A stretch of DNA of 64,000 bases from Paracoccaceae bacterium (GTDB lineage Bacteria; Pseudomonadota; Alphaproteobacteria; Rhodobacterales; Rhodobacteraceae). The stretch lies in contig WKFK01000012.1 of NCBI GenBank assembly GCA_014872815.1, positions 124,001 through 188,000 of the forward strand, written 5' to 3'. A program made the translations under genes and the position numbers. The notes below the pieces were generated by a model. The model did not search any database and was not told where the DNA came from. It worked only from the letters and a program-made list of their open reading frames with translations. Positions 44,988-55,737 of this stretch are shown here, piece after piece; positions within the stretch are counted from its first letter, which is position 1; every line of letters begins with the position of its first letter.

Positions 44988-46490
44988 TTAGTGCTTAAAC
45001 CGCTTGATCTCGCCACTTTCCAGCTTAGCCAAATACGCCTGCATTTCGCGTTTCACCACCGGTGCGAGGAAATACAAACCAAGGATGTTTGGCACGCAGA
45101 TCAGGAACACCAGCGCATCCGAGATATCCAAGATCGGTCCCAGCTGCACCACACAGCCCAAGGCCACAAATGCACAGAAGATCAGCTTGTACACGGTTTG
45201 CAGGGACTGATCCTCACCAAACAAATAGGTCCACCCTTTCAGCCCGTAGTAAGACCAGGAGATCATGGTCGAAAAGGCAAACAGAAGTGCCCCAAACGCT
45301 AGAGGCACAGGGAACCAACTGATTTGGCGCTCAAAGGCCGCTGAGGTCATGGCCACACCCGTTGCCTCCCCGGCAAAGTTGGGATCCGCCACTTGGCTTG
45401 TGCCAATGACAAGCGCGGTAATGGTACAGATCACAATGGTGTCGATGAACGGCTCCAGCAAGGACACATAGCCTTCCGTCACCGGCTCATCAGTCCGCAC
45501 CGCCGCGTGGGCAATGGACGCCGACCCGATACCGGCCTCGTTGGAGAACACTGCCCGCTGAAAACCAATGATCAACGCACCCAAGGCGCCGCCGGTCACA
45601 CCTTCACCGGTGAAAGCACCGGAGAAAATGTTGCCAATCGCCGCTGGGATCGCGCTGAAATTCATCAGGATCACGATGATTGCAAACACGCAGTAGAAGA
45701 CAGCCATAAACGGCACAACTTTTTCAGTCACGCGGGCGATGGATTTGATCCCGCCAATGATCACGGCAAAAACAACCCCTGCAAGGATCAGGCCCACCAG
45801 CCAACCGTAACCATCCAGCGCCCCACCTGCGACGGTGTTCAATTGCACGTAGGCTTGGTTGGATTGGAACATGTTCCCAATGCCCAGAGCGCCGATAAAA
45901 ATACCGATGGCATAAAACGTGCCCATGAACTTGCCAAAGCCCACCATGCCGCGCTCTTCAAATCCTTTGGTCAGATAATACATCGGACCACCGGACACCG
46001 ATCCATCCGGGTTCTCATTTCGGTATTTCACACCAAGTGTACATTCGACAAACTTGGTGGACATGCCCAGAAAGCCCGCAACGATCAGCCAGAACGTCGC
46101 TCCGGCGCCCCCCACGGTCACCGCTACGGCAACCCCGCCGATGTTACCGATGCCAACGGTGCCGGACACCGCGGTGGCCAGCGCTTGAAAATGTGACACT
46201 TCCCCGGCGCTGTTGGGGTCCGCATAATCCCCACGGACAAGCGCGATCGCGTGTTTGAAGCCGCGCAGGTTGACGAAGCCCATGTAGAACGTAAAAAACA
46301 CGGCCCCAACAACCAGCCACAATACAACAAGCGGAAGGTTGGCCCCGGCAACCGGGATTTTAAAAAACACGACTGAGCCAATAAACGAGGCTATGGGCGC
46401 CGTGAAATTATTGATGCTTTCGTCAATGACAGCATGGGCTGGCGCGGCGATCGAAAGTGCTGCAAATAGAAAAAACAGGATGCGAGACAT
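44988..46490 (-). CDS. alanine/glycine:cation symporter (AGCS family)
   Basis: 500-aa inner-membrane sodium (or proton) symporter for alanine or glycine. About 11 helices; family blocks GTVGIGNIGGVAVAV, GGPMYYLTKGFEERG and FSNEAGIGSASIAHAAVRT are all clear. A signal-like N-terminus (ILFFLFAALSIAAPAHA) precedes the first helix, a feature seen in the Roseobacter members. The start at 46490 has GGAGGAG upstream; the frame extends to 46643 but overlaps uspA. It is 29 bp after uspA, on the same strand, so they form an operon. Confidence 0.92.
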   Translation of the reverse strand: MSRILFFLFAALSIAAPAHAVIDESINNFTAPIASFIGSVVFFKIPVAGANLPLVVLWLVVGAVFFTFYMGFVNLRGFKHAIALVRGDYADPNSAGEVSHFQALATAVSGTVGIGNIGGVAVAVTVGGAGATFWLIVAGFLGMSTKFVECTLGVKYRNENPDGSVSGGPMYYLTKGFEERGMVGFGKFMGTFYAIGIFIGALGIGNMFQSNQAYVQLNTVAGGALDGYGWLVGLILAGVVFAVIIGGIKSIARVTEKVVPFMAVFYCVFAIIVILMNFSAIPAAIGNIFSGAFTGEGVTGGALGALIIGFQRAVFSNEAGIGSASIAHAAVRTDEPVTEGYVSLLEPFIDTIVICTITALVIGTSQVADPNFAGEATGVAMTSAAFERQISWFPVPLAFGALLFAFSTMISWSYYGLKGWTYLFGEDQSLQTVYKLIFCAFVALGCVVQLGPILDISDALVFLICVPNILGLYFLAPVVKREMQAYLAKLESGEIKRFKH

Positions 46491-46519
46491 GATGCTCCTC
46501 CGGGTACTCATATTCAAAA

Positions 46520-46954
46520 TCAAGGAACGACAACGACCGGCACAGGCGCAGTCTGGATCAGATTGCCCGCGACACTGCCAAACAGCAGCGACTTCAACCC
46601 GCTGTGTCCGCGCCGCCCAATCAAGATCTGCGCCGCGCCGCATTCTTTAGCAATTGCAATCAATGTCTCTGCCGGATGGCCGTGCCGCACGATACCGTCA
46701 CAGGCCACACCGGCCTCTTCGATCCGCTTCAGCGCGGGGGCAACAATTTCGCTATTGGCCCGTTCAATTTCGGTTTCCCGCCGCTTGTGGCGCGTGGCAT
46801 TTTCTTCCGGTGTGTTAAACGAATACGGCGACCATTCGATCACATAGGCCACCATAACTTTGGCCCCACCCTGTTTCGCTCTGGCGACCGCATGGTCCAG
46901 CGCACGGTCTGACCCGTCGCTCCCATCCACTGCCAAAAGTACAACGTTTTCCAT
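46520..46954 (-). CDS. universal stress protein, UspA family
   Basis: 144-aa UspA-fold protein. It starts MENVVLLAVDGSDGSDRALD, and the ATP-binding motif G2xG9xGS is present in GRRGHSGLKSLLFGSVAGN near residues 110-128, so it belongs to the ATP-binding class. It precedes the symporter gene by 29 bp. The start at 46954 has GGGAG a few nt upstream. The 5' leader contains an unusual pair of interlocked inverted repeats (46979-47023). Confidence 0.88.
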   Translation of the reverse strand: MENVVLLAVDGSDGSDRALDHAVARAKQGGAKVMVAYVIEWSPYSFNTPEENATRHKRRETEIERANSEIVAPALKRIEEAGVACDGIVRHGHPAETLIAIAKECGAAQILIGRRGHSGLKSLLFGSVAGNLIQTAPVPVVVVP

Positions 46955-46978
46955 AATTTGCTCCCTATTGAACATACA

Positions 46979-47023
46979 TTTAGGCGTGTCGATCTTGCGT
47001 CGCTCCCGCCTAAATTGATCGAC
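46979..47023. repeat. two interlocked inverted repeats in the uspA leader
   Basis: TTTAGGCG (46979-46986) pairs with CGCCTAAA (47007-47014), and GTCGATC (46988-46994) pairs with GATCGAC (47017-47023). The order is A-B-A'-B', so in RNA the two hairpins exclude each other or would form a pseudoknot. The element lies 25-69 nt before the uspA start. The remaining uspA-SDR spacer (47024-47275) shows nothing I can name. Confidence 0.55.
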
Positions 47024-47275
47024 CCTAGGTCAGCTCGCCGCCACCCAATAGAGCCAGTTTTCCCAACAAATGAGTCCTGTTTGCAAAACGGCCCCTAAAA
47101 AACCCCTGTATTTCCTGAGGCAAAAGCCGCAAACAACGGCGTTTAAGGCGCCATTTTCCACCCCCTCACAGGCACCCGCCAAGCAACGTCAGATTGCCGC
47201 AAGCCACATGATTTCCCGTGCACCTCAAAGCGCCTATGCTAGTGTCCTCCCAACAGGAATTTGCGGAGCCCGGCA

Positions 47276-48568
47276 ATGCCCACAGCCCTTGTACTTGGCG
47301 GCTACGGCCTCATTGGCGCGGCCTGCATGGCCGCACTGACCGAAGCTGGATACGACGTCAACGGCGTAGGCCGCTGTCCCAAAGCCGCCGCCCGCTTTCC
47401 GCAATACCGCTGGAAACATCTCGACCTCACGTCCTTGCGCGCGGATCAATGGACTGCTTTGTTACAAGACACCGACGTGGTGGTGAACGCCACTGGCGCG
47501 CTCCAAGACGGCGCACGTGACACCCTTTCCCGAATTCACATCGACGTGGTCCGGCATCTCGCAAGCGCCGCCGCCCAAACCCAAACCCGTGTGATCCAGA
47601 TCTCCGCCGCAGGGGTGTCGCCCAACGCCGACACTGCTTTCTTTCGAACAAAAGCCGAAGGCGACGCACTTCTGACCAGCTCCCAAGCCGACCATGTCAT
47701 TCTGCGTCCCACTTTGGTGCTCGGTCGCGAAGCCTACGGCGGTAGCGCGCTCCTACGGGCCCTCGCGGCCCTACCCGCTGTCCTGCCCCGCGTGTTTGAA
47801 GACAATCACATCCAAACCGTCGCCCTGGCCGACGTCGCCCACGCCGTCGCCTTGGCCTGTGATCCCAAAGTGCCCTCCGGCACCATCGCCGACATCACCG
47901 AACCCAACGCCCACAGCTTTGACACCCTCGTGCTGCGCACCCGCGATTGGCTGGGCGTTCCTGCCCCGGCCTGGCGGCCGCGACTGCCAAACTGGACACT
48001 CAAGCTCACCGCCCGCGTGGCGGACGCACTTGGGTGGTTAGGCTGGCGCGCGCCCCTGCGCAGCACGTCACTGGCGGTGCTCTCAAAAGGCATCTCCGGC
48101 GATCCCCTGCCGTGGCACCAACTCACCGGTCACACCTGCCACCCTCTTGCCGAAACCCTCAAGCACCACCCTGCCACCGCGCAGGACCGCACCGCCGCCC
48201 GTGTGTATCTGGCCCTGCCTTTTGCCATCGCCACGCTCTCGCTATTCTGGCTGCTTTCCGGTATGATCGGCCTGTTCCAGACACCCGCCGCCATGCAGGT
48301 TCTGACCACAACCGGCACCAGCCCCACCTTCGCCGCTATGGCTGTCATCGGCGGTGGCACCGCCGACATCCTTCTTGGCTGCGTAATCCTTTTCCGACGC
48401 CACACCCGCAAGGCCGCCATCGGCATGATCGGTCTCTCCGCAGCCTACCTTTTGGGCGCAGCATGGATGACCCCCGCGCTCTATGCCGATCCGCTTGGCC
48501 CGATGGTCAAAGTGCTCCCCGGCATGACCCTCGCCGCCTTGGTGGCCCTACTCATGGACGACAGATGA
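47276..48568 (+). CDS. NAD(P)-binding (SDR/NDUFA9-like) protein with DoxX-like membrane domain
   Basis: 430-aa fusion. The N-terminal part (about 1-290) is an extended SDR domain with MPTALVLGGYGLIGAACMAAL for cofactor binding and VVNATGALQDG. The C-terminal part (about 305-430) has four hydrophobic helices of DoxX-like type (FAIATLSLFWLLSGMIGLF, IGMIGLSAAYLLGAAWM). The next gene, a DUF2269 membrane protein, overlaps by 4 nt. The pair is probably a membrane-bound redox module; substrate unknown. GCGGAG precedes the ATG. Confidence 0.8.
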   Translation: MPTALVLGGYGLIGAACMAALTEAGYDVNGVGRCPKAAARFPQYRWKHLDLTSLRADQWTALLQDTDVVVNATGALQDGARDTLSRIHIDVVRHLASAAAQTQTRVIQISAAGVSPNADTAFFRTKAEGDALLTSSQADHVILRPTLVLGREAYGGSALLRALAALPAVLPRVFEDNHIQTVALADVAHAVALACDPKVPSGTIADITEPNAHSFDTLVLRTRDWLGVPAPAWRPRLPNWTLKLTARVADALGWLGWRAPLRSTSLAVLSKGISGDPLPWHQLTGHTCHPLAETLKHHPATAQDRTAARVYLALPFAIATLSLFWLLSGMIGLFQTPAAMQVLTTTGTSPTFAAMAVIGGGTADILLGCVILFRRHTRKAAIGMIGLSAAYLLGAAWMTPALYADPLGPMVKVLPGMTLAALVALLMDDR

Positions 48569-49032
48569 TCGAAGAGCTCCTCCGTTTTGCCCATGTCCTT
48601 GGTGCCACCGTCCTCTTGGGCACGGGGGCTGGCATCGCCTTCTTTATGGTTCTGTCTCACCGCAGCCGCGATCCCGCCCTGATCGCCCATGTCGCCGGCA
48701 TCGTGGTGATCGCGGACACCGTCTTCACCGCCACCGCCGCCATCCTGCAACCGATAACGGGCACGCTGCTGGCTTGGCACCTCGGCTGGTCCCTCTGGGA
48801 ACCCTGGCTGCTGCTCTCGCTTGTCCTTTATGGGGTGGTCGGTGCTTTCTGGCTACCGGTCGTCTGGATCCAACTGCAAATGCGCAACCTCGCCCGCACC
48901 GCCCGCGACGGGCAATCGCCTCTCCCAGACCGCTATTTCCAACTCTACCGCATCTGGTTCGCCTGCGGTTTCCCCGCCTTCTTTGCCGTCATGGGCATCG
49001 TCTGGCTGATGTTGATGAAACCAGCGTTATGA
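48565..49032 (+). CDS. DUF2269 family membrane protein
   Basis: 155 aa with four hydrophobic helices (LGATVLLGTGAGIAFFMVL, AHVAGIVVIADTVFTA, LLLSLVLYGVVGAFWLPVV, FACGFPAFFAVMGIVWLML). LRFAHVLGATVLLGTGAG is the start of the DUF2269 family. A conserved His near the start of helix 1 is common in this family, and a redox role has been proposed only by context. It starts inside the stop of the SDR-DoxX gene (ATGA), so it is coupled to it. Confidence 0.82.
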   Translation: MIEELLRFAHVLGATVLLGTGAGIAFFMVLSHRSRDPALIAHVAGIVVIADTVFTATAAILQPITGTLLAWHLGWSLWEPWLLLSLVLYGVVGAFWLPVVWIQLQMRNLARTARDGQSPLPDRYFQLYRIWFACGFPAFFAVMGIVWLMLMKPAL

Positions 49033-49041
49033 CAAACAAAA

Positions 49042-49065
49042 AAGGCGCGACCTCCGCCGCGCCTT
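49042..49065. terminator. bidirectional terminator between DUF2269 gene and katG
   Basis: AAGGCGCG (49042-49049) pairs with CGCGCCTT (49058-49065). The minus-strand side runs into TTTTTTG, making it a good katG terminator. Confidence 0.85.
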
Positions 49066-49086
49066 CCTCATTCCTGTCATCAAAGA

Positions 49087-51282
<2,196 letters not shown>

Positions 51283-51378
51283 TCAAAAGATGGGTCACGT
51301 AATCTCTGGAACCATTCTAAGCACAGGATTTTCATTTAACGAAGTTGCATTTTCCGATCACATTGATAACTACAAAAT

Positions 51379-52272
51379 ATGAATAATCTCACACTGCGCC
51401 AACTCCGCTACTTTGACGCTCTTGCCGAACATGGTCACTTTGGTCGCGCGGCGGATGTATGCGCCATTTCTCAGCCCGCCTTATCCGTGCAAATCAAGGA
51501 GTTGGAGGAAAGCTTCGGCGCCCCCCTATTGGAGCGCACCACCCGCCGCGTGCGCCTCACATCCTTTGGCGAAGACGTGCTTGTCCGGGTGCGCGAAATC
51601 CTGCGCAGCGTGGACGAGTTGGGCGATATGGCGCGCGCCGCCCAATCCGGCCTCACCGGTCGCCTGCGACTGGGGGTGATTCCCACGATCGCGCCCTACC
51701 TGCTGCCTGCCCTGCTGCGCGAGGTCAAAACCACCTTTCCCGATATGTCCCTCATGGTACGTGAGACCATGACTGCCAACCTTCTGACAGAACTGCACGC
51801 AGGCCGCATCGACACCGCCATTGTCGCCCTGCCCGTCTCCGAGCCATCCTTCACAGAAGTGCCGCTGTGGTCCGAAGAGTTTGTGCTGGTCCGTCCCGAC
51901 ACGGAAGCCGCCGCCCCGGTCCCCGCACCAGATACGCTGGAACGCGAACGCCTGCTCTTGCTTGAGGAAGGCCACTGCTTCCGTGATCAGGCCCTCTCGT
52001 TTTGCTCCCTGCCGACGGTTCGTCCCCATGAGGGATTGGACGGCTCCTCCCTCTCTACACTGGTGCAGATGGTCGGGGCCGGATTGGGGGTTACCGTGAT
52101 CCCGGAAATGGCGGTGCCTGTGGACACGCCAGCCGCCGCCGTAAGTGTCGCGCGATTTGCCGGTGCCCAACCGGCCCGCACCATCGGCATGATCTGGCGC
52201 AAAAGCAGCCCGCTGGCGTCTCAGCTCCAAGAACTCTCTGACGTGGTGCGGGATGTGGGAGAATCACTGTGA
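51379..52272 (+). CDS. oxyR: LysR-type hydrogen peroxide regulator OxyR
   Basis: 297-aa LysR-family protein. The N-terminal HTH is LRQLRYFDALAEHGHFGRAA followed by AISQPALSVQIKELE. In the effector domain EEGHCFRDQALSFC keeps the two peroxide-sensing cysteines in the OxyR spacing (Cx8C), so this is a functional-type OxyR. It is divergent from katG. The intergenic space contains a LysR-like dyad ATCA-n3-TGAT at 51357-51367, close to the oxyR start, suggesting autoregulation. Confidence 0.93.
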   Translation: MNNLTLRQLRYFDALAEHGHFGRAADVCAISQPALSVQIKELEESFGAPLLERTTRRVRLTSFGEDVLVRVREILRSVDELGDMARAAQSGLTGRLRLGVIPTIAPYLLPALLREVKTTFPDMSLMVRETMTANLLTELHAGRIDTAIVALPVSEPSFTEVPLWSEEFVLVRPDTEAAAPVPAPDTLERERLLLLEEGHCFRDQALSFCSLPTVRPHEGLDGSSLSTLVQMVGAGLGVTVIPEMAVPVDTPAAAVSVARFAGAQPARTIGMIWRKSSPLASQLQELSDVVRDVGESL

Positions 52273-52397
52273 GGCAACGCACGCTGCGCTAAGACGATGG
52301 CGGTTCAAAACCGCGCACCTCCGCAAAACAGACGCGATACCGACGTATTACCGACGTCAAAATCCGTGGTTAAAGCGGCCCGACAGCAGCGCAACAC

Positions 52398-53585
52398 TCA
52401 CTCTTTTGTGACGTCGTGCAAGTAAATCCAGTCGAACTGCCCCATGAGCTTTTTGGGGGCCAAAGTGGATGCCATGCGCATCCCCAAATGCGCCGCCATA
52501 CGCAACGGCGTATTGCTTAGGTGATATTTCCACGCATTTTTACTCGCGGTGTCCACGACCTTGCTCACCCGCCCCGCACGACGCGCTTGATACGCCGCAA
52601 GACCACTGGAAAAATCTTCAGCCTTTTCAATCGCATCGGCCAGAACCCAGGCATCTTCCATCGCCATCACCGCGCCCTGTGCCATGAACGGCAAGGTCGG
52701 ATGCGCCGCATCGCCCAGTAGCACGCACTGGTCCTTGTGCCACACCGGCGCCACCGGATGCCGGAACAGCCCCCATTTGCGCACATCCGTTACCTCGGCC
52801 AGCATGCGCCGCACGCCACCGCCAAAATCGCTGAATGTTTTCTGAAGGTTGGCCGGATCATCCGGAATGTGCCAGCCTTCCTCAGCCCAGCCAACCTGCT
52901 CCTGTACGGCAACAATGTTGACCAACTCTCCACCCCGCAGCGGATAGCTCACCACATGGCGTTTCGGCCCCATATGCACCTGCGCCACATCCGGATGCGC
53001 CATGGTATTGGGCACCGTCGCCCTCCAGGCTGTTTGCCGCGTGAAAAACGGCGCCACTGTGCCGTTGAGAACCGGCCGCATCTTGGAGTGCAACCCATCC
53101 GCCCCAACGATCAGATCCGCCATCATCTCGGCGCCATTGGCCATCACAACCTTCGGCCGCGCACCGGGCACAACAGTCTCAACCTGCTGAAGCAAAAGCA
53201 CTTTTACACCAGCCGCCCGCACGGCTTCTGCCAGCACATCAATGAGATCGGCGCGATGTACAAAATAATATTCCGTTGGGTGCAGCGGGTCATTTTCAGA
53301 GATCAGCCCAAGATCCAGCCGACTCACCAACCGCCCCGCCGCATAGTCCCGCAACTCCACAGCATCCGCCCGAACTGCGCGTTCTTTGAGAGCCTCATCC
53401 ACGCCCAACGCCTTCAGCACCGCCATGCCATTGGGGCTGATCTGCAGGCCCGCCCCAACTTCCTTGATGGCCTCGGCTTGCTCCAAAACATGCACCGAAG
53501 CTCCCCGCTGCTTCAACGCCAACGCGGCAGTCAACCCACCAATCCCCGCTCCGACCACGGTGATTTTTTTACCTTGTAGATCCAT
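52398..53585 (-). CDS. FAD-dependent aromatic monooxygenase (salicylate hydroxylase-like)
   Basis: 395-aa class A flavoprotein hydroxylase. GAGIGGLTAALALKQRG is the FAD Rossmann loop, VGADGLHSKMRP the DG motif, and LLGDAAHPTLPFMAQGA the second FAD/GD motif. Relatives include salicylate 1-hydroxylase and 3-hydroxybenzoate 6-hydroxylase. No ring-cleavage genes are nearby, so the substrate is open. It stands alone between oxyR (convergent) and dksA on the same strand. Confidence 0.88.
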   Translation of the reverse strand: MDLQGKKITVVGAGIGGLTAALALKQRGASVHVLEQAEAIKEVGAGLQISPNGMAVLKALGVDEALKERAVRADAVELRDYAAGRLVSRLDLGLISENDPLHPTEYYFVHRADLIDVLAEAVRAAGVKVLLLQQVETVVPGARPKVVMANGAEMMADLIVGADGLHSKMRPVLNGTVAPFFTRQTAWRATVPNTMAHPDVAQVHMGPKRHVVSYPLRGGELVNIVAVQEQVGWAEEGWHIPDDPANLQKTFSDFGGGVRRMLAEVTDVRKWGLFRHPVAPVWHKDQCVLLGDAAHPTLPFMAQGAVMAMEDAWVLADAIEKAEDFSSGLAAYQARRAGRVSKVVDTASKNAWKYHLSNTPLRMAAHLGMRMASTLAPKKLMGQFDWIYLHDVTKE

Positions 53586-53600
53586 GACTTAACCCTAATG

Positions 53601-53634
53601 AAAAGACGCCGAAGCAACAGCCCCGGCGTCTTTT
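53601..53634 (-). terminator. intrinsic terminator of dksA
   Basis: AAAAGACGCCG (53601-53611) pairs with CGGCGTCTTTT (53624-53634). Read on the minus strand, after the dksA stop, the stem ends in a TTTT tract. Confidence 0.8.
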
Positions 53635-53680
53635 GTCTTTGGTCCGAGTTCTGCGATTTCCATCACAGAACAGATCAAGC

Positions 53681-54154
53681 TTAGTCGTCGCGGTGTACTT
53701 TTTCGCGGCGCTCGTGACGTTCCTGCGCCTCAAGGCTCATGGTCGCGATTGGACGGGCGTCCAGACGTTTGAGCGAAATTGGCTCTCCCGTCACCTCACA
53801 GTAGCCGTATTCTCCTTCGTCAATCCGACGAATGGCACTGTCAATTTTCGCAACCAGTTTGCGCTGGCGATCCCGGGTGCGAAGCTCAAGCGCGCGATCA
53901 GTCTCCTCACTGGCGCGGTCAGCTACGTCTGGGATGTTGCGGGTGCTGTCTTGCAGACCCTCGATCGTATCGCGGGTGTCCGCGAGTAGATCTTCTTTCC
54001 AGTTCAATAGTTTACGTCGAAAGTACTCAACCTGCCGTTCATTCATGAACGGCTCATCTTCTGCGGGACGATAATCGTCGGGCAGGAAAGTTTCGGCTTT
54101 CATTTCTGCTCCCTCATCGCGGCTCACGTCCATCGTGGTATTCAAGTCAGACAT
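53681..54154 (-). CDS. dksA: RNA polymerase-binding protein DksA
   Basis: 157 aa as annotated from 54154; an ATG at 54103 (MKAETFLPDDYRP, with GAGGGAG before it) would give 140 aa and matches many alphaproteobacterial DksA starts. The coiled coil carries the tip segment DVADRASEETDRA, and the zinc-finger region keeps only one cysteine (YGYCEVTGEPISLKRL), where E. coli DksA has four. DksA acts in the RNA polymerase secondary channel with ppGpp at rRNA and amino acid promoters. A terminator follows. It is divergent from the MoxR gene. Confidence 0.92.
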   Translation of the reverse strand: MSDLNTTMDVSRDEGAEMKAETFLPDDYRPAEDEPFMNERQVEYFRRKLLNWKEDLLADTRDTIEGLQDSTRNIPDVADRASEETDRALELRTRDRQRKLVAKIDSAIRRIDEGEYGYCEVTGEPISLKRLDARPIATMSLEAQERHERREKVHRDD

Positions 54155-54288
54155 GCAACCCCCCTTCTATGCTTGCAGCAAATACTCCCTTGGCCGGGGA
54201 ATGTCACTACCTGTTAACCGCTCATTGCGGACAAATTATGTTCACGATAGGGTGCGTGCCGAATTAAGCGAACGGGCGGAGAAATTTC

Positions 54289-55128
54289 ATGCAGTTTTCG
54301 GGCACCAAAGACTATGTCGCCACAGACGATCTGACAGTCGCGGTGAACGCCGCCGTGGCGCTAGAACGCCCGCTGCTCGTCAAGGGCGAACCAGGCACCG
54401 GCAAGACGGAACTGGCGATGCAGGTCGCCCGCGGCTTGGGTCTGAAAATGATCGAGTGGAATGTGAAATCCACCACCAAGGCCCAGCAAGGTCTTTACGA
54501 ATATGACGCCGTCTCCCGCCTGCGCGACAGCCAGCTGGGTGATGAGCGTGTGCATGACATCGGCAACTACATCAAACGCGGCAAGCTCTGGGAAGCCTTT
54601 GAAAGTGATGAAAAAGTTGTCCTGCTGATCGACGAGATCGACAAGGCCGATATCGAATTTCCAAACGACCTGCTGCAGGAACTCGATAAGATGGAGTTCC
54701 ACGTCTACGAGACCGGTGAGACCATCAAGGCCAAGCACCGCCCAATCATCATCATCACCTCCAACAACGAAAAAGAGCTGCCGGACGCCTTCCTGCGCCG
54801 CTGCTTCTTCCATTACATCCGCTTCCCGGAAATGGAGACGTTGAAAAAGATTGTCGAGGTCCATCACCCCGGCATCAAAGAGGCGCTTTTGACCACAGCG
54901 CTGACGCAGTTCTTTGAAATCCGCGAAACCGCCGGATTGAAGAAAAAACCCTCCACATCTGAGGTCATCGACTGGCTGAAACTGCTTCTGGCCGAAGACC
55001 TGTCCCCGGAAGACCTGAAACGCGGCGGGGCAAACGCTCTGCCCAAACTCCATGGTGCCTTGCTCAAAAACGAACAAGATGTGCATCTGTTTGAACGCCT
55101 GGCCTTCATGGCGCGCTCCGGCCGCTGA
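54289..55128 (+). CDS. MoxR-family AAA+ ATPase
   Basis: 279-aa AAA+ ATPase of the MoxR class. VKGEPGTGKTELAMQVA is Walker A, LLIDEIDKADIEFPNDLL Walker B, and IIITSNNEKELPDAFLRR holds sensor 1 and the arginine finger region. MoxR proteins work with VWA-domain partners to mature or insert cofactors into protein complexes; such a partner, a CoxE-like VWA protein, lies at 57286. No CO dehydrogenase or methanol dehydrogenase genes are in the window. Confidence 0.93.
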   Translation: MQFSGTKDYVATDDLTVAVNAAVALERPLLVKGEPGTGKTELAMQVARGLGLKMIEWNVKSTTKAQQGLYEYDAVSRLRDSQLGDERVHDIGNYIKRGKLWEAFESDEKVVLLIDEIDKADIEFPNDLLQELDKMEFHVYETGETIKAKHRPIIIITSNNEKELPDAFLRRCFFHYIRFPEMETLKKIVEVHHPGIKEALLTTALTQFFEIRETAGLKKKPSTSEVIDWLKLLLAEDLSPEDLKRGGANALPKLHGALLKNEQDVHLFERLAFMARSGR

Positions 55129-55149
55129 GATTTTGTCACTTTTTTGAAC

Positions 55150-55172
55150 GGCCTGCCTCTGCGCAGGCCTTT
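55150..55172 (+). terminator. terminator-like hairpin after moxR gene
   Basis: GGCCTGC (55150-55156) and GCAGGCC (55163-55169) form a stem followed by TTTCATTTT. This would separate the MoxR transcript from the genes downstream. Confidence 0.65.
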
Positions 55173-55282
55173 CATTTTCACCACTGACACCGCATTCTTG
55201 CCCAAGTCTTTGCGCATGTTACGATCCAATTAAGGCCTGATTTCGTACAAGGAATCGGCCCCCAACCAGAGTCCGAGCACCC

Positions 55283-55735
55283 ATGTCCCAGCCTGACGTT
55301 CTGATCCGTCCCTTAACCGAAGCCGACCACGCAGAGTGGCGTCGTCTCTGGACCGACTACATCACTTTCTACGAAAGCACGGTGCCTGAAGAGGTCTACG
55401 CCTCCACCTTTGCCCGGCTGTTGGGCGACGACCCACAAGACTACTCCTGCTTGGTGGCGGAACTTGATGGCAAGCTCATTGGCCTCACTCACTACCTATT
55501 TCACCGCCACGCCTGGAAAGTGGAAAACGTCTGCTATCTACAGGATCTCTATGCCGATCCGGAGGTGCGCGGCAAAGGTGTTGGCCGCAAACTGATTGAA
55601 GCCGTGTATCAAGCCGCGGATGACGCCGGCGCGCCCAGCGTGTATTGGATGACCCAGGACTTTAACACAAACGCCCGCAAGCTCTATGATCGCATCGGGC
55701 AATTGACCCCATTCATTAAGTACCAAAGGCCCTGA
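55283..55735 (+). CDS. GNAT-family N-acetyltransferase
   Basis: 150-aa acetyltransferase. The coenzyme A loop is seen in YADPEVRGKGVGRKLIEAVY (R-G-x-G-V-G type), and YWMTQDFNTNARKLYDRIG is the usual C-terminal block of the family. The acceptor is unknown. It ends 2 bp before the DUF2927 gene, so they are in one operon. Confidence 0.9.
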   Translation: MSQPDVLIRPLTEADHAEWRRLWTDYITFYESTVPEEVYASTFARLLGDDPQDYSCLVAELDGKLIGLTHYLFHRHAWKVENVCYLQDLYADPEVRGKGVGRKLIEAVYQAADDAGAPSVYWMTQDFNTNARKLYDRIGQLTPFIKYQRP

Positions 55736-55737
55736 TT

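Noticed and set aside
46979..47023. H-type pseudoknot as the only fold for the uspA leader repeats
   Set aside because: Loops of 1-2 nt would have to cross 7-8-bp stems, which is sterically unlikely; alternative hairpins or DNA sites are more plausible.
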